Positions 17,321 through 25,691 of a DNA stretch of 64,000 nucleotides are shown here, piece after piece. The position numbers and the translations under genes were made by a program. The notes beneath the pieces are model-generated. The model was not told the DNA's origin, did not search any database, and worked only from the letters and a program-made list of their open reading frames with translations. The stretch is from Consotaella aegiceratis (GTDB lineage Bacteria; Pseudomonadota; Alphaproteobacteria; Rhizobiales; Rhizobiaceae): positions 62,001 through 126,000 of the forward strand of contig NZ_JAZHFT010000008.1 in NCBI RefSeq assembly GCF_036541425.1, read 5' to 3'. Position 1 is the stretch's first letter. Each line of letters begins with the position of its first letter.

Positions 17321-18297
17321 GCGCCCTTGCGGTGATCGGCGGCGGCGCCTGGGGCACCGCGCTCGCTGCGCTCTATGCGCGGGCCGGCGAAACCGTGTCT
17401 CTCTATGCGCGCGATGCCGGCACGGTCGCGGCGATCAACGACCGCCACGAGAACCCAGCCTATCTGCCGGGAGTGGCCCTGCCGCAGACGCTGAAGGCCA
17501 CCGACGATCCTGTCGCGGCGCTGGCTGGCGTCGATCGCGCGCTGTTGGTGGTCCCGACGCAGACGCTCAGGGCGGCGGCGCGCGACCTCGCGCCGCTGGT
17601 GCCGGTCGGCTGCCCCCTCGTGCTCTGCGCCAAAGGCATCGAGCAGGGCACCGGGCGCTTCCCCGCCGACATCCTGCGCGAGGAAATTCCGCGGGCGCAG
17701 CCTGCCGTCTTGTCGGGCCCGAGCTTTGCCGTCGATGTCGCGGCGGGCCTGCCGACGGCCGTGACCGTTGCGGCCGACAAACTGGCCTTGGCCGACCGGC
17801 TGACCGTCGCGCTTTCGACCGAGACGCTGCGCTGCTATGCCTCCGACGATCTGGCGGGGGTCGAGGCCGGCGGCGCGCTGAAGAACGTGCTGGCGATCGC
17901 CGTCGGCGCCGTTGCCGGACGGCGCCTTGGCGCCTCGGCCGCCGCCGCGCTCACCACGCGTGGCTTCGTGGAGCTGCGCCGCCTCGGCGAAGCGCTGGGG
18001 GGCCGTGCCGAAACGCTGATGGGGCTCTCCGGCCTCGGCGACCTGGTGTTGACCTGCTCCAGCGCGCAATCGCGCAACTTCTCCTTCGGTTTCGCGCTGG
18101 GGCGCGGCAACGCCGTCGCCGGGCTCAAGCTCGCCGAGGGCGTCCATTCGGCCGAGATCGCCGCCCAATTAGCGGAAGAACGCGGCATCGACGCCCCGAT
18201 CATCCATATCGTCGCCGCCCTCGTCGCAGGGCGCACCACGGTGGACGAGGCCATGCAGACACTGCTCGCCCGACCGCTGAAACGAGAATTCGAGTAG
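17317..18297 (+). CDS. gpsA: NAD(P)+-dependent glycerol-3-phosphate dehydrogenase
   Basis: A 326-residue GpsA that reduces dihydroxyacetone phosphate to sn-glycerol 3-phosphate for phospholipid synthesis (EC 1.1.1.94). The Rossmann motif GGGAWGTALA is at the N-terminus, and the catalytic lysine lies in GGALKNVLAIAVG. Other family blocks are SGPSFAVDVA and GLSGLGDLVLTC. It overlaps tsaD by ATGA, a conserved alphaproteobacterial pairing, and is followed closely by the YciI-like gene. Confidence 0.96.
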   Translation: MSALAVIGGGAWGTALAALYARAGETVSLYARDAGTVAAINDRHENPAYLPGVALPQTLKATDDPVAALAGVDRALLVVPTQTLRAAARDLAPLVPVGCPLVLCAKGIEQGTGRFPADILREEIPRAQPAVLSGPSFAVDVAAGLPTAVTVAADKLALADRLTVALSTETLRCYASDDLAGVEAGGALKNVLAIAVGAVAGRRLGASAAAALTTRGFVELRRLGEALGGRAETLMGLSGLGDLVLTCSSAQSRNFSFGFALGRGNAVAGLKLAEGVHSAEIAAQLAEERGIDAPIIHIVAALVAGRTTVDEAMQTLLARPLKREFE

Positions 18298-18310
18298 AAA
18301 GGACCTCCCC

Positions 18311-18601
18311 GTGCTCTTCGCCCTCCTCTGCAATGACAAGCCCGAGTCAGGCGCGCTGCGCGCCGCCAACCGCGAGGATCATCTCGCCCACCTCGCCAAG
18401 CTCGGGGACAGCGTCAAATTCGCCGGTCCCTTCCTGGGTGACGACGGCAAGCCGAACGGCAGCCTGGTGATGATCGAGGCCGAGGACGAAGCGGCGGCCC
18501 GGGCCATCGCCGATGCCGACCCCTACGCCAAGGCCGGCGTCTTTTCCTCGGTGACCATCCGACCATGGAAATGGACCGTGAAGAACCCGGACGCCGCGTA
18601 A
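18311..18601 (+). CDS. YciI-like protein
   Basis: A 96-residue ferredoxin-like-fold protein of the YCII family: LFALLCNDKP at the start, a R-x-x-N-R-E-D-H-L-A-H-L segment with the family's active-site-like histidine, and GPFLGDDGKPNGS. The start is GTG, 13 bases after the gpsA stop. The biochemical role of this family is unknown; the tsaD-gpsA-yciI-EVE order recurs in alphaproteobacteria. Confidence 0.85.
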   Translation: MLFALLCNDKPESGALRAANREDHLAHLAKLGDSVKFAGPFLGDDGKPNGSLVMIEAEDEAAARAIADADPYAKAGVFSSVTIRPWKWTVKNPDAA

Positions 18602-18614
18602 AGGAGCTGGCGCG

Positions 18615-19049
18615 ATGGCTTATTGGCTCTACAAGTCGGAACCCTCCAGCTGGTCCTGGGACAAGCAGAAGGCCAAAGGCGAGGCCGGCCAGGAGTGGGA
18701 CGGCGTGCGCAACTACCAGGCGCGCAATTTCATGCGCGCCATGAAGGTGGGCGAGCGCGGCTTCTTCTATCACTCCAACGAAGGCAAGGCGGTGGTCGGC
18801 ATCGTCGAGGTCACCGCGACGGCGCATCCCGATTCGAGCACCGACGATCCGAAGTGGGAGTGCGTCGACATCAAGGCCGTCTGCGCGGTGCCGAACCCGG
18901 TGACGCTCGACGCCATCAAGGCCGAGCCGAAGCTGAAGGACATGGTGCTCGTCAACAACTCGCGCCTGTCGGTGCAGCCGGTCGAGGACGAGGAGTTCCG
19001 AACCATCTGCGAAATGGGCGGGCTCGATCCGGCCAAGGTGATGAAATAA
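18615..19049 (+). CDS. EVE-domain protein
   Basis: The 144-residue protein is a complete EVE domain (thymocyte nuclear protein 1 type): YWLYKSEPSSWSW at the N-terminus, WDGVRNYQARNFMR and GERGFFYHSN in the middle, and PELKDMVLVN-like and RLSVQPV segments toward the end. EVE folds resemble PUA and YTH domains and are thought to recognise modified bases in nucleic acid. An AGGAG ribosome site precedes the ATG. The function of the stand-alone bacterial form is unknown. Confidence 0.9.
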   Translation: MAYWLYKSEPSSWSWDKQKAKGEAGQEWDGVRNYQARNFMRAMKVGERGFFYHSNEGKAVVGIVEVTATAHPDSSTDDPKWECVDIKAVCAVPNPVTLDAIKAEPKLKDMVLVNNSRLSVQPVEDEEFRTICEMGGLDPAKVMK

Positions 19050-19053
19050 GGTT

Positions 19054-19078
19054 GGGGCTGGGGGCTGGGGGCTGGGGA
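19054..19078 (+). repeat. GGGGCTG heptamer repeat, G-quadruplex-forming motif
   Basis: Three and a half tandem copies of GGGGCTG begin five bases after the EVE-gene stop, giving four runs of four to five G separated only by CT. This is an ideal G-quadruplex pattern on the sense strand, and so also in the mRNA. It lies just before the DUF3072 gene. Confidence 0.85.
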
Positions 19079-19131
19079 ACGATTCCTCGACCGTGAACAT
19101 TTTAGGAACATCCCGACGATGGAGCTTCCCA

Positions 19132-19356
19132 ATGGACACCGGCAACCCCAAGACCGCAGCGAATTCGAATACCGAGAAGGACCCCGATTCCTGGACCACC
19201 GGCGGCGAGCCGATGACCGGCGCTCAGGCCTCCTATCTGGAGACCCTGTGTGAGGAGACCGGACACGAATACGACGGCTCGCTGACCAAGGCCGAAGCCT
19301 CCAAGCTGATCGATGACCTCCAGCACGAGAGCAAGCGACTGCAGGACAAGCGATGA
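19132..19356 (+). CDS. DUF3072 domain protein
   Basis: A 74-residue acidic protein whose C-terminal half carries the DUF3072 pattern, MTGAQASYLETLCEETG then LTKAEASKLIDDLQ. The N-terminal 25 residues look disordered. The ATG at 19132 has GGAG seven bases upstream; an upstream GTG would add 13 residues without a ribosome site. The function of the domain is unknown, though its shape recalls small SAP-like helical modules. Confidence 0.75.
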   Translation: MDTGNPKTAANSNTEKDPDSWTTGGEPMTGAQASYLETLCEETGHEYDGSLTKAEASKLIDDLQHESKRLQDKR

Positions 19357-20044
19357 TCGCCAAGATCAAGCAGCGACAAGCCGGCTCGATCGCGACCGAT
19401 CTCGCGCGTTCATCCTCGCCAACACTCAAATATCCGTGCCGCCGCTGATCCCGGAGATCGCATTGCATCTGGCCGAGGAGGCACACGGCCTCTGGCTGAA
19501 GACCGAGGCCGAACTCGACGAGATGGGTGTGCCGCCGCCCTTCTGGGCTTTTGCCTGGGCCGGCGGCCAGGCGCTCGCCCGCTATCTGCTCGATCATGCG
19601 AACCGGGTGGAAGGGCGACGGGTGCTGGACTTCGCCTCCGGCTCGGGCCTCGTAGCGTTCGCCGCGACCAGAGCGGGCGCGGCCCGGGTGACCGCCGTCG
19701 ACATCGATCCCTTCTGTCGCGAGGCGATCGCGATGAACGCCGCCTTGAACCGGGCGACGGTGGAAATTCTGGTCGCCGATATCGTGGGCCGTGCGGTCGA
19801 GGCCGACCTCCTCGTCGCCGGCGACGTGTTTTTCGACCGGGCGATGAGTGCCGCGCTCGTTCCCTGGTTCGACCGGCTTTCGCATGACGGGCTCGAAATT
19901 CTGGTGGGAGACCCCGGCCGCGCCTATTGTCCTGGCGATCGGTTGGAGCAGATGGCATGCTACAGCGTGCCGACGACGCGGGTATTGGAGGACGCCGACT
20001 TCAAGGAGAGCAGGATCTGGCGCTGGCGGCCCGAGCGTCGCTGA
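19313..20044 (+). CDS. ETF-beta lysine methyltransferase-like protein
   Basis: This seven-beta-strand SAM-dependent methyltransferase resembles mitochondrial ETFBKMT: WAGGQALARYLLD, the SAM motif VLDFASGSGLVAFAA, AVDIDPFC and the closing ILVGDPGRAY. The mitochondrial enzyme trimethylates lysines on the electron-transfer flavoprotein beta subunit, and alphaproteobacterial homologues are known. The only in-frame ATG before the conserved FILANTQ segment is at 19313, overlapping the DUF3072 gene by 44 bases, so the true N-terminus is uncertain. No etf genes are in the window. Confidence 0.8.
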   Translation: MTSSTRASDCRTSDDRQDQAATSRLDRDRSRAFILANTQISVPPLIPEIALHLAEEAHGLWLKTEAELDEMGVPPPFWAFAWAGGQALARYLLDHANRVEGRRVLDFASGSGLVAFAATRAGAARVTAVDIDPFCREAIAMNAALNRATVEILVADIVGRAVEADLLVAGDVFFDRAMSAALVPWFDRLSHDGLEILVGDPGRAYCPGDRLEQMACYSVPTTRVLEDADFKESRIWRWRPERR

Positions 20045-20119
20045 AGCCCTGTCCGGCTGTTCGGCCGCGTTCGCTATGCCCCTCTTCGCTTTTCCGACTG
20101 TCTTGATGGAGTACCGTTC

Positions 20120-20731
20120 GTGAAGCCCACCGAAGCCCCGTGGCCTGGCGACGCCGATCATGTCCGCCTGGAACGTGCCGAGACGCTGTCCGACGCGTGG
20201 TACACCTTGCGCAAATATACCTTCGCCCAGCGGCGCCGCGACGGCGACTGGCAGGTGACCAGCCGCGAGGCCTACGATCGCGGCAACGGCGTGGCGATCC
20301 TGCTGTTCGACCCGGAGACGCGCGTCGTCGCGCTGACGCGCCAGTTCCGGCTTCCCGCCTATGTCAACGGACAGCCCGACGGCATGATGATCGAAGCCGC
20401 GGCCGGCCTGCTCGACAACGGGCTGGCGCCGGCCGACGCGATCATCAAGGAGGTGAAGGAGGAAACCGGCTATCACGTCGAGCGCGTGACGCCCGTCTTC
20501 GACATCTTCATGAGCCCCGGTTCGGTGACCGAGCGGCTGTTCTTCTTTCTGGCCGAGATCGAGGCCGGTCGTCGCCGCTACGACGGCGGCGGCGCCATCG
20601 AAGAAGCGGAGGATATCGAACTGATCGAGGTCGGCTTCGACGAGGCGCTGACGATGATCGATCATGGCGAGATCCGCGACGCCAAGACGATCATCCTGCT
20701 TTACCACGCACGGGTGAAAGGCATCCTTTAG
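20120..20731 (+). CDS. NudK-like Nudix hydrolase
   Basis: A 203-residue Nudix protein. The Nudix box spans about residues 97-116 with the conserved KEVKEETGY core. The first glutamate of the standard box is replaced (GLLDNGL), a deviation also seen in the GDP-mannose pyrophosphatase NudK group, which fits the N-terminal LRKYTFAQRRRDG and LTRQFRLPAYVNGQ segments. Hydrolysis of a nucleotide sugar is the likely activity. The start is GTG. It stands alone between the methyltransferase and the phosphatase gene. Confidence 0.82.
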   Translation: MKPTEAPWPGDADHVRLERAETLSDAWYTLRKYTFAQRRRDGDWQVTSREAYDRGNGVAILLFDPETRVVALTRQFRLPAYVNGQPDGMMIEAAAGLLDNGLAPADAIIKEVKEETGYHVERVTPVFDIFMSPGSVTERLFFFLAEIEAGRRRYDGGGAIEEAEDIELIEVGFDEALTMIDHGEIRDAKTIILLYHARVKGIL

Positions 20732-20887
20732 CGCGCGGCGCCCGCGGAACCCGTCCGTCGACGCGGTCGTTCGCAATCGGACGACCGAAACGGAGATCGA
20801 GATGGCGGGCTGGCAGAGCGGAATCGACCGGCAACACATGTGGCGCCTGGAGGACGGGGGTTTTCGTCTTCCCAGGGCGCTGGTTTG

Positions 20888-21682
20888 ATGGCTGTCGGGG
20901 TTCGCGTCGTCTCCTACAACATCCACTCCGGCATCGGGACCGACCGGCGCCATGACGTGAAACGCATTGCCGACGTCATTTCGGACTGCCACGCCGATAT
21001 CATCGGTCTGCAGGAGGTCGATGTCGGGCGAAAGCGCACCGGCTTTAGCGACCAGGCGCACGAGATCGGCGAGAGGCTCGGAATGACCGTGCATTTCCAT
21101 CCGGCTCTGGAAGTGGACGATGAGCGCTACGGCGACGCGATTCTGACCAAAGCGCCGTCTCGTCTGGTCAAGGCCGGACCTCTTCCCGGCCTCCGGCACA
21201 AGCCGCGTCTGGAACCGCGCGGCGCGATCTGGGTGGAGGTCGCGACCGGAAGTGGACAACTCCAAGTGATCAACACCCATTTCGGCCTCGACCGGCGCGA
21301 GCGGCTGGCGCAGGTGGAGGCGCTGCTGGGAACGGGCTGGCTTGGGTCGCCGAGGTGCGTCGATCCGGTGCTGCTGATCGGCGATTTCAACGCCCTGCCG
21401 CGCTCTCTGGCCTATCGCCGCCTGGCCGAGTCCCTTGCAGACGCCCGCCTGACGCTTGGCCCGCGGCGCGGTCAGGCAACCTTTCCCAGCCGTTTCCCGT
21501 TGCTGCGCCTGGACCACGCCTTTTCACGCGGTCCGATCAACATTCGTGCGGTCGAGGTCGTGCGCACGCCGCTGGCACGCATCGCCTCCGACCATCTGCC
21601 GCTGGTCGTGGATCTGGACCTGGTCGACGCGCCGCCGACGCCCAGAACCGCCACGCCGTTGGTAGGAGAAGTCATTGGATAG
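20888..21682 (+). CDS. Endonuclease/exonuclease/phosphatase-family protein (YbhP-like)
   Basis: The 264-residue EEP-fold protein carries the family motifs SYNIHSG, IIGLQEVD, GDFNALP and SDHLPLVVDL, which together form the metal-dependent phosphodiesterase site. The ATG at 20888 leads directly into the conserved first strand. Its stop overlaps the start of the YbhN-like membrane gene, and a phospholipase D gene follows, matching the E. coli ybhP-clsB-ybhN neighbourhood. A role in phospholipid handling is inferred from that context; no nuclease role is evident. Confidence 0.82.
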   Translation: MAVGVRVVSYNIHSGIGTDRRHDVKRIADVISDCHADIIGLQEVDVGRKRTGFSDQAHEIGERLGMTVHFHPALEVDDERYGDAILTKAPSRLVKAGPLPGLRHKPRLEPRGAIWVEVATGSGQLQVINTHFGLDRRERLAQVEALLGTGWLGSPRCVDPVLLIGDFNALPRSLAYRRLAESLADARLTLGPRRGQATFPSRFPLLRLDHAFSRGPINIRAVEVVRTPLARIASDHLPLVVDLDLVDAPPTPRTATPLVGEVIG

Positions 21683-22685
21683 CGTACCCTCCGTCGACCG
21701 CCCTGCCGCAGATCTCGAACCCCGCCGCGATCACCCTCGCAAACGGGCCGGCACGCGCGTCTGGCTCACCCGCATCGGCCTCGTGGCCGGTCTGGCCGTC
21801 GCCGCTTTCCTGCTGGCGCGCACGCTCGGCCAATACAGCCTGGACGAACTCACCCAGTCGGTCACATCCTTTCCGCTGTCGCATCTCGCCCTGGCCGGCC
21901 TGTTCGCGCTGGCGAGCTACGCAACGCTGACCGGCTTCGACTATCTGGCGATCCGCTATGTCGGCCACAAAATCCCCTACCCCAAGATCGCGCTCGCATC
22001 CTTCGTCGCGCTGTCTCTCGGGCATTCGATCGGCTTCGCCGGCGTCAGCAGCGGGGCCATTCGATACCGGTTCTATTCGCGCTGGGGCGTTTCGCTGGGC
22101 GACGCCGCGCGCATCGTGCTCTTCTCCGGCATGACGGTCGGCCTCGGGCTGGCGACGCTGGGCGGCATCGCGATCCTGCTCAAACCGGATCTGGCCTCCA
22201 AGATCATGGGGCTGTCGCAGACGCTGGCGATCGCTCTCGGCCTCGCCTGCCTCGGCGGCAGCGCGCTGTTTCTGCTGATTGCGGCGACGGTTCGCCGTCG
22301 CCTGACGCTCTGGCGCTGGTCGATCGAGATGCCGACCTTCAAGTTGGCCTGCGGCCAGATCGTGGTCGGCACGATCAACTTCACCTTTGCCGCGTCCTGT
22401 CTTCACCAGGCGCTGCTGGGCGTGGCGGACGTGCCCTATCTGTCGGCGATCACGGTCTACGTGCTGGCCAACACCGGCGTCGTCATCGCCCACGTTCCCG
22501 GCGGGCTCGGCGTCATCGAGGCGGTGGTGATGTTTCTCCTGCCGCAGGAGAAGGTGATCGGCGCTCTCCTGGTGTTCCGCTTCGTCTATTTCCTGGTGCC
22601 GCTGGCGATCGGCGCCGTGCTCTTCGCCGTCACCGAAGCGAAGTGGCGGCTCAAAGGGCCGCGCCGCGCAGAAGCCCGGGCCTGA
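21675..22685 (+). CDS. YbhN-like UPF0104/LPG-synthase transmembrane protein
   Basis: The 336-residue protein has about eight transmembrane helices of the MprF N-terminal (lysylphosphatidylglycerol synthase TM) family. Conserved blocks are SFVALSLGHSIGFAGVSSGA, YRFYSRWG and the late HVPGGLGVIEAVVMFLL. It lacks the cytoplasmic aminoacyl-transferase domain of MprF, so flipping or scrambling of lipid is more plausible than synthesis. The start is TTG, overlapping the EEP gene by eight bases. Confidence 0.8.
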   Translation: MDSVPSVDRPAADLEPRRDHPRKRAGTRVWLTRIGLVAGLAVAAFLLARTLGQYSLDELTQSVTSFPLSHLALAGLFALASYATLTGFDYLAIRYVGHKIPYPKIALASFVALSLGHSIGFAGVSSGAIRYRFYSRWGVSLGDAARIVLFSGMTVGLGLATLGGIAILLKPDLASKIMGLSQTLAIALGLACLGGSALFLLIAATVRRRLTLWRWSIEMPTFKLACGQIVVGTINFTFAASCLHQALLGVADVPYLSAITVYVLANTGVVIAHVPGGLGVIEAVVMFLLPQEKVIGALLVFRFVYFLVPLAIGAVLFAVTEAKWRLKGPRRAEARA

Positions 22686-22689
22686 CGGA

Positions 22690-24177
22690 TCATTTGGGCC
22701 ACCACCACCCGGCCGATCCGAAGGGCGCAACGGGATCGAGGAACCGCGTGCCCGGCACCGAGCGCACCGGTCCGTCGTCGTCCATCGCCGCGAGCGGCCG
22801 GAGCTGGCGTTCTCCGATGGTCAGGCGATCGACCGCCTTCAGTAGCGAGCCTTCGGCGGCGATCGTTGCTCGCACGGTCTCGGCATCGCTGCCGAGATGC
22901 TCGGCCAACAGACGATTGCGAACATTCGCGATGGCCTGACGCGTCACGGCATTCTCGGCCTCGAAGCCGATGTCGCATTCGGTGTCGAGCCCAATCGAGC
23001 GGTTGCTGAGATTGGCCGAGCCGATGCGCAGGAAGACGTCGTCGACGACGATCAACTTGGAGTGCAGGAAGATTTCGTGCACGGCTTCGTCTCGCACCGT
23101 GGCCGCATGGCACACGCGCAGCCGGCCGAAGCCGTCCTTTCGCCGCAAGGCCCGGATCAGCCGGTCGCGGTTGTTGCCCAGCGCCACGCGCTCGATCCAG
23201 CCGTTGAGGGTCAGGCTGGTGACCACCAGCACCTCGGGTCCGTCCGGCTGACTCAGCACATGCGACAGCACCGGGCGCATGAGGCGGCTCGAGAAATACT
23301 GAGTCTCGATGTAGATGAAGCGTCGCGCGGCCAGCAGCGCGTCCGTGGTCAGGCGGCTCGAATGGTTCAGGCCCGGCGCGCCGCGCCATCGCGGCGCCGT
23401 CAGCGCGACGCCGGCCGCGGTATCGACGAAATCGGGGCGATGGCCGACGGGCCATCGCGGCGCCGAGACGTCCGGGGCCGGCAGCGTCTCGCCCATGGCG
23501 GAGCGCCAGCGCTGACGCGCCACCTCGGCGATCTCGCGCGCCAGCGGCCCCTCGATCATCATCTGGCAATCATGCACCGGATGGTATCCGGTGCCGTCTG
23601 GCTTCTGCCTGCGCGGATCGTCGGGCGCGTGCTCGGAGGTGTCCCAGCGCTCGACGGTCAGGTCGATCCCGCCGGTGAAGGCCAGAACGTCGTCGACCAC
23701 CACGATCTTCTGGTGGTGGCAGGCATAGGCCGGATGATCGGTGGCCAGGTGCAGGTGGATGCGGGGATGCTTCTGCCATTCGGCGCCGAACAGCAGCGGC
23801 TTGGGGTCGCTCGGGGTGTGGAGGACGGCCACGCTCCACACCAGGATGCGCACCTCCAGTTCCGGACTGGCCTCGACCAATTGGCGCAGAAGATCGCCCA
23901 AGGTCTCGCCGTCGGCGCCATCCCGGTCGCGATGATGCAGGCAGACGCGGGCATCGAAGTCCCAGCCGATGATGGTGATCGAACGCTCCGCGCGGCGCAG
24001 GCATTCGTCCAGGCAGGTGAAATAGGCCTCGGCATCGATCAGGAGTTTGGCCTTGTCGGCCCGTGTCAGGTTGAGACAGTTGTGGCCGGGATCGAGGATG
24101 CTGATCGTCCGCCCATCATCCTGCTGCGGCTCCACGCCGACGGCCGGCTCCTGGGAATATTCGAGCTCGATCTTCAC
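22690..24177 (-). CDS. Phospholipase D-family protein (cardiolipin-synthase-like)
   Basis: A 495-residue protein with two HKD motifs, HQKIVVVDD near residue 170 and HSKLIVVDD near residue 370, each followed by a GG-D or GSANL-type segment. There is no signal peptide or membrane helix, unlike classical ClsA, so it resembles ClsB-like or PLD-type phosphatidyltransferases. It converges on the YbhN-like gene with a 4-bp gap, keeping the E. coli ybhP-clsB-ybhN association but with inverted orientation. The start is GTG; the 293-bp region upstream has no other gene. Confidence 0.85.
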   Translation of the reverse strand: MKIELEYSQEPAVGVEPQQDDGRTISILDPGHNCLNLTRADKAKLLIDAEAYFTCLDECLRRAERSITIIGWDFDARVCLHHRDRDGADGETLGDLLRQLVEASPELEVRILVWSVAVLHTPSDPKPLLFGAEWQKHPRIHLHLATDHPAYACHHQKIVVVDDVLAFTGGIDLTVERWDTSEHAPDDPRRQKPDGTGYHPVHDCQMMIEGPLAREIAEVARQRWRSAMGETLPAPDVSAPRWPVGHRPDFVDTAAGVALTAPRWRGAPGLNHSSRLTTDALLAARRFIYIETQYFSSRLMRPVLSHVLSQPDGPEVLVVTSLTLNGWIERVALGNNRDRLIRALRRKDGFGRLRVCHAATVRDEAVHEIFLHSKLIVVDDVFLRIGSANLSNRSIGLDTECDIGFEAENAVTRQAIANVRNRLLAEHLGSDAETVRATIAAEGSLLKAVDRLTIGERQLRPLAAMDDDGPVRSVPGTRFLDPVAPFGSAGWWWPK

Positions 24178-24470
24178 GCTTTTACGCTTTCACACTGATA
24201 GGTCCTGAACGACTGCCATCGTCCCCGTCGTCCGCGACGTTTCGGACGAGACAGCCGACACTTCGGTCACAGACTCGTTATGGATGCCTAAATAGGAAGA
24301 TCGAGGCGGCGTTTCATCGCCTCTATCGCCAGCGCCGGGCATAGGTTTCCAACGAGGGTAAAAGGCGTGATCATCAAGGGCGGCGCGGCCCTCATGGACC
24401 CCGAACGCAGATTGGGCTAGGTACCGCAAGCGTCGCAGCGGTCTGCCGGACACGGCCCGCTGGAACGAAC

Positions 24471-25661
24471 TTGGGACCCTCAGCGCACGACAGGGCCGTG
24501 GCCGATCTCGCACGAATGCAGCTCTCCGATCCGTCCCTTCGTCCCAAGCTCGCCTATGTCATAACCGAAGACTGGTTCTTCGCCTCGCATTTCCTGCCGA
24601 TGGCGCGCGCCGCCATCGAACAGGGATTCGAGGTCGTGGTGATCACACGGGTGCGCGATCATGCCGACAGGATCGCCGAGACGGGCGGCCGCGTGATTTC
24701 CCTGGAGGCCGAGCGTCGCAAGCTCAATCCGCTCTCCTTGGGCCGGACCGCCTTGCGCCTGTCGCGCATCCTGAAGCGCGAGCGGCCCGACCTTGTCCAT
24801 TGCATCGCCGCGCAAAGCATCGTCGTCGGGGGGGCGGCCGCGGCCCTGGCCGGCATCGACCGGCGGATCTATGCCCTGACCGGCCTCGGCCGCCTGGGGG
24901 CGCGGCGAGACGTCGTCGGCGCGACGGAACGCACCCTGCTGCGAACCGTCGTCCGCCAGGGGATCCAATCCAAGCGTACGCGCTATCTGTTCGAGAACCC
25001 AGACGATTCCCACCTGCTCGGCCTTCATCCGGCAGACCCGCGGGTGACGATCGTGGGCGGCGCCGGTGTCGATCCCGAGATTTTTGCGCCCTCGCCGCCC
25101 CCGGCAGGATCTCCGTTCAGGATCGCGATCGTCGCACGCATGCTGTGGTCGAAGGGGATCGATCTGGCGGTGGAGGCTGTCCGGCAGGCGCGCGGGCGCG
25201 GCGCCGATGTCACGCTATCGCTCTACGGCGCGCCCGATCCGTCCAATCGCCGGGCCATCCCCGTCGCCCAACTGGAAGAGTGGTCCGCTCTCGACGGCAT
25301 CGTCTGGCACGGGACGGTGCGCGATGTTCGATCGGTCTGGCGCGAGCATCACGCCGCCAGCCTGCCCTCGCGCGGCGGCGAGGGGCTGCCGCGCTCCCTG
25401 CTGGAAGCGGCAGCCTGCGGACGCGCCATCCTGACCACCGACGTGCCGGGCTGCCGCAGCTTCGTGCGCGACGGGATCGAGGGGCGCGTCGTGCCCTGCG
25501 AGGCCGATGCGCTGGCCGAGGCGATGGTTCGTCTGGCCGGCGACCGTGAACTGGTGGAGCGGATGGGAAACGCCGCACGCGAACGCGTCCTGTCCGGCTT
25601 CACCGAGCGGCACGTAATGGAGACGGTCAAGTCGCTCTACGCCGATCTGCTCGCCCGCTGA
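24471..25661 (+). CDS. Group 1 (GT4-like) glycosyltransferase
   Basis: About 396 residues with the GT-B fold. The N-terminal half has FFASHFLPMARAAIEQGFEV and a VHCIAAQSIVVGG segment. The C-terminal half has RMLWSKGIDLAVEA and the nucleotide-sugar-binding motif PSRGGEGLPRSLLEAAACG, with an E-x7-E pair characteristic of family 4. It is probably involved in surface polysaccharide or glycolipid synthesis; donor and acceptor are unknown. The TTG used here has weak ribosome-site support; GTG at 24498 or ATG at 24516 are alternatives. No polysaccharide cluster surrounds it. Confidence 0.85.
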   Translation: MGPSAHDRAVADLARMQLSDPSLRPKLAYVITEDWFFASHFLPMARAAIEQGFEVVVITRVRDHADRIAETGGRVISLEAERRKLNPLSLGRTALRLSRILKRERPDLVHCIAAQSIVVGGAAAALAGIDRRIYALTGLGRLGARRDVVGATERTLLRTVVRQGIQSKRTRYLFENPDDSHLLGLHPADPRVTIVGGAGVDPEIFAPSPPPAGSPFRIAIVARMLWSKGIDLAVEAVRQARGRGADVTLSLYGAPDPSNRRAIPVAQLEEWSALDGIVWHGTVRDVRSVWREHHAASLPSRGGEGLPRSLLEAAACGRAILTTDVPGCRSFVRDGIEGRVVPCEADALAEAMVRLAGDRELVERMGNAARERVLSGFTERHVMETVKSLYADLLAR

Positions 25662-25691
25662 GCCGGCACGGCATCAAAGGCTCACCCTTCG

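Noticed and set aside
18770..21517. Minus-strand frame of over 900 codons
   Set aside because: It crosses several real plus-strand genes and shows no coherent protein features.
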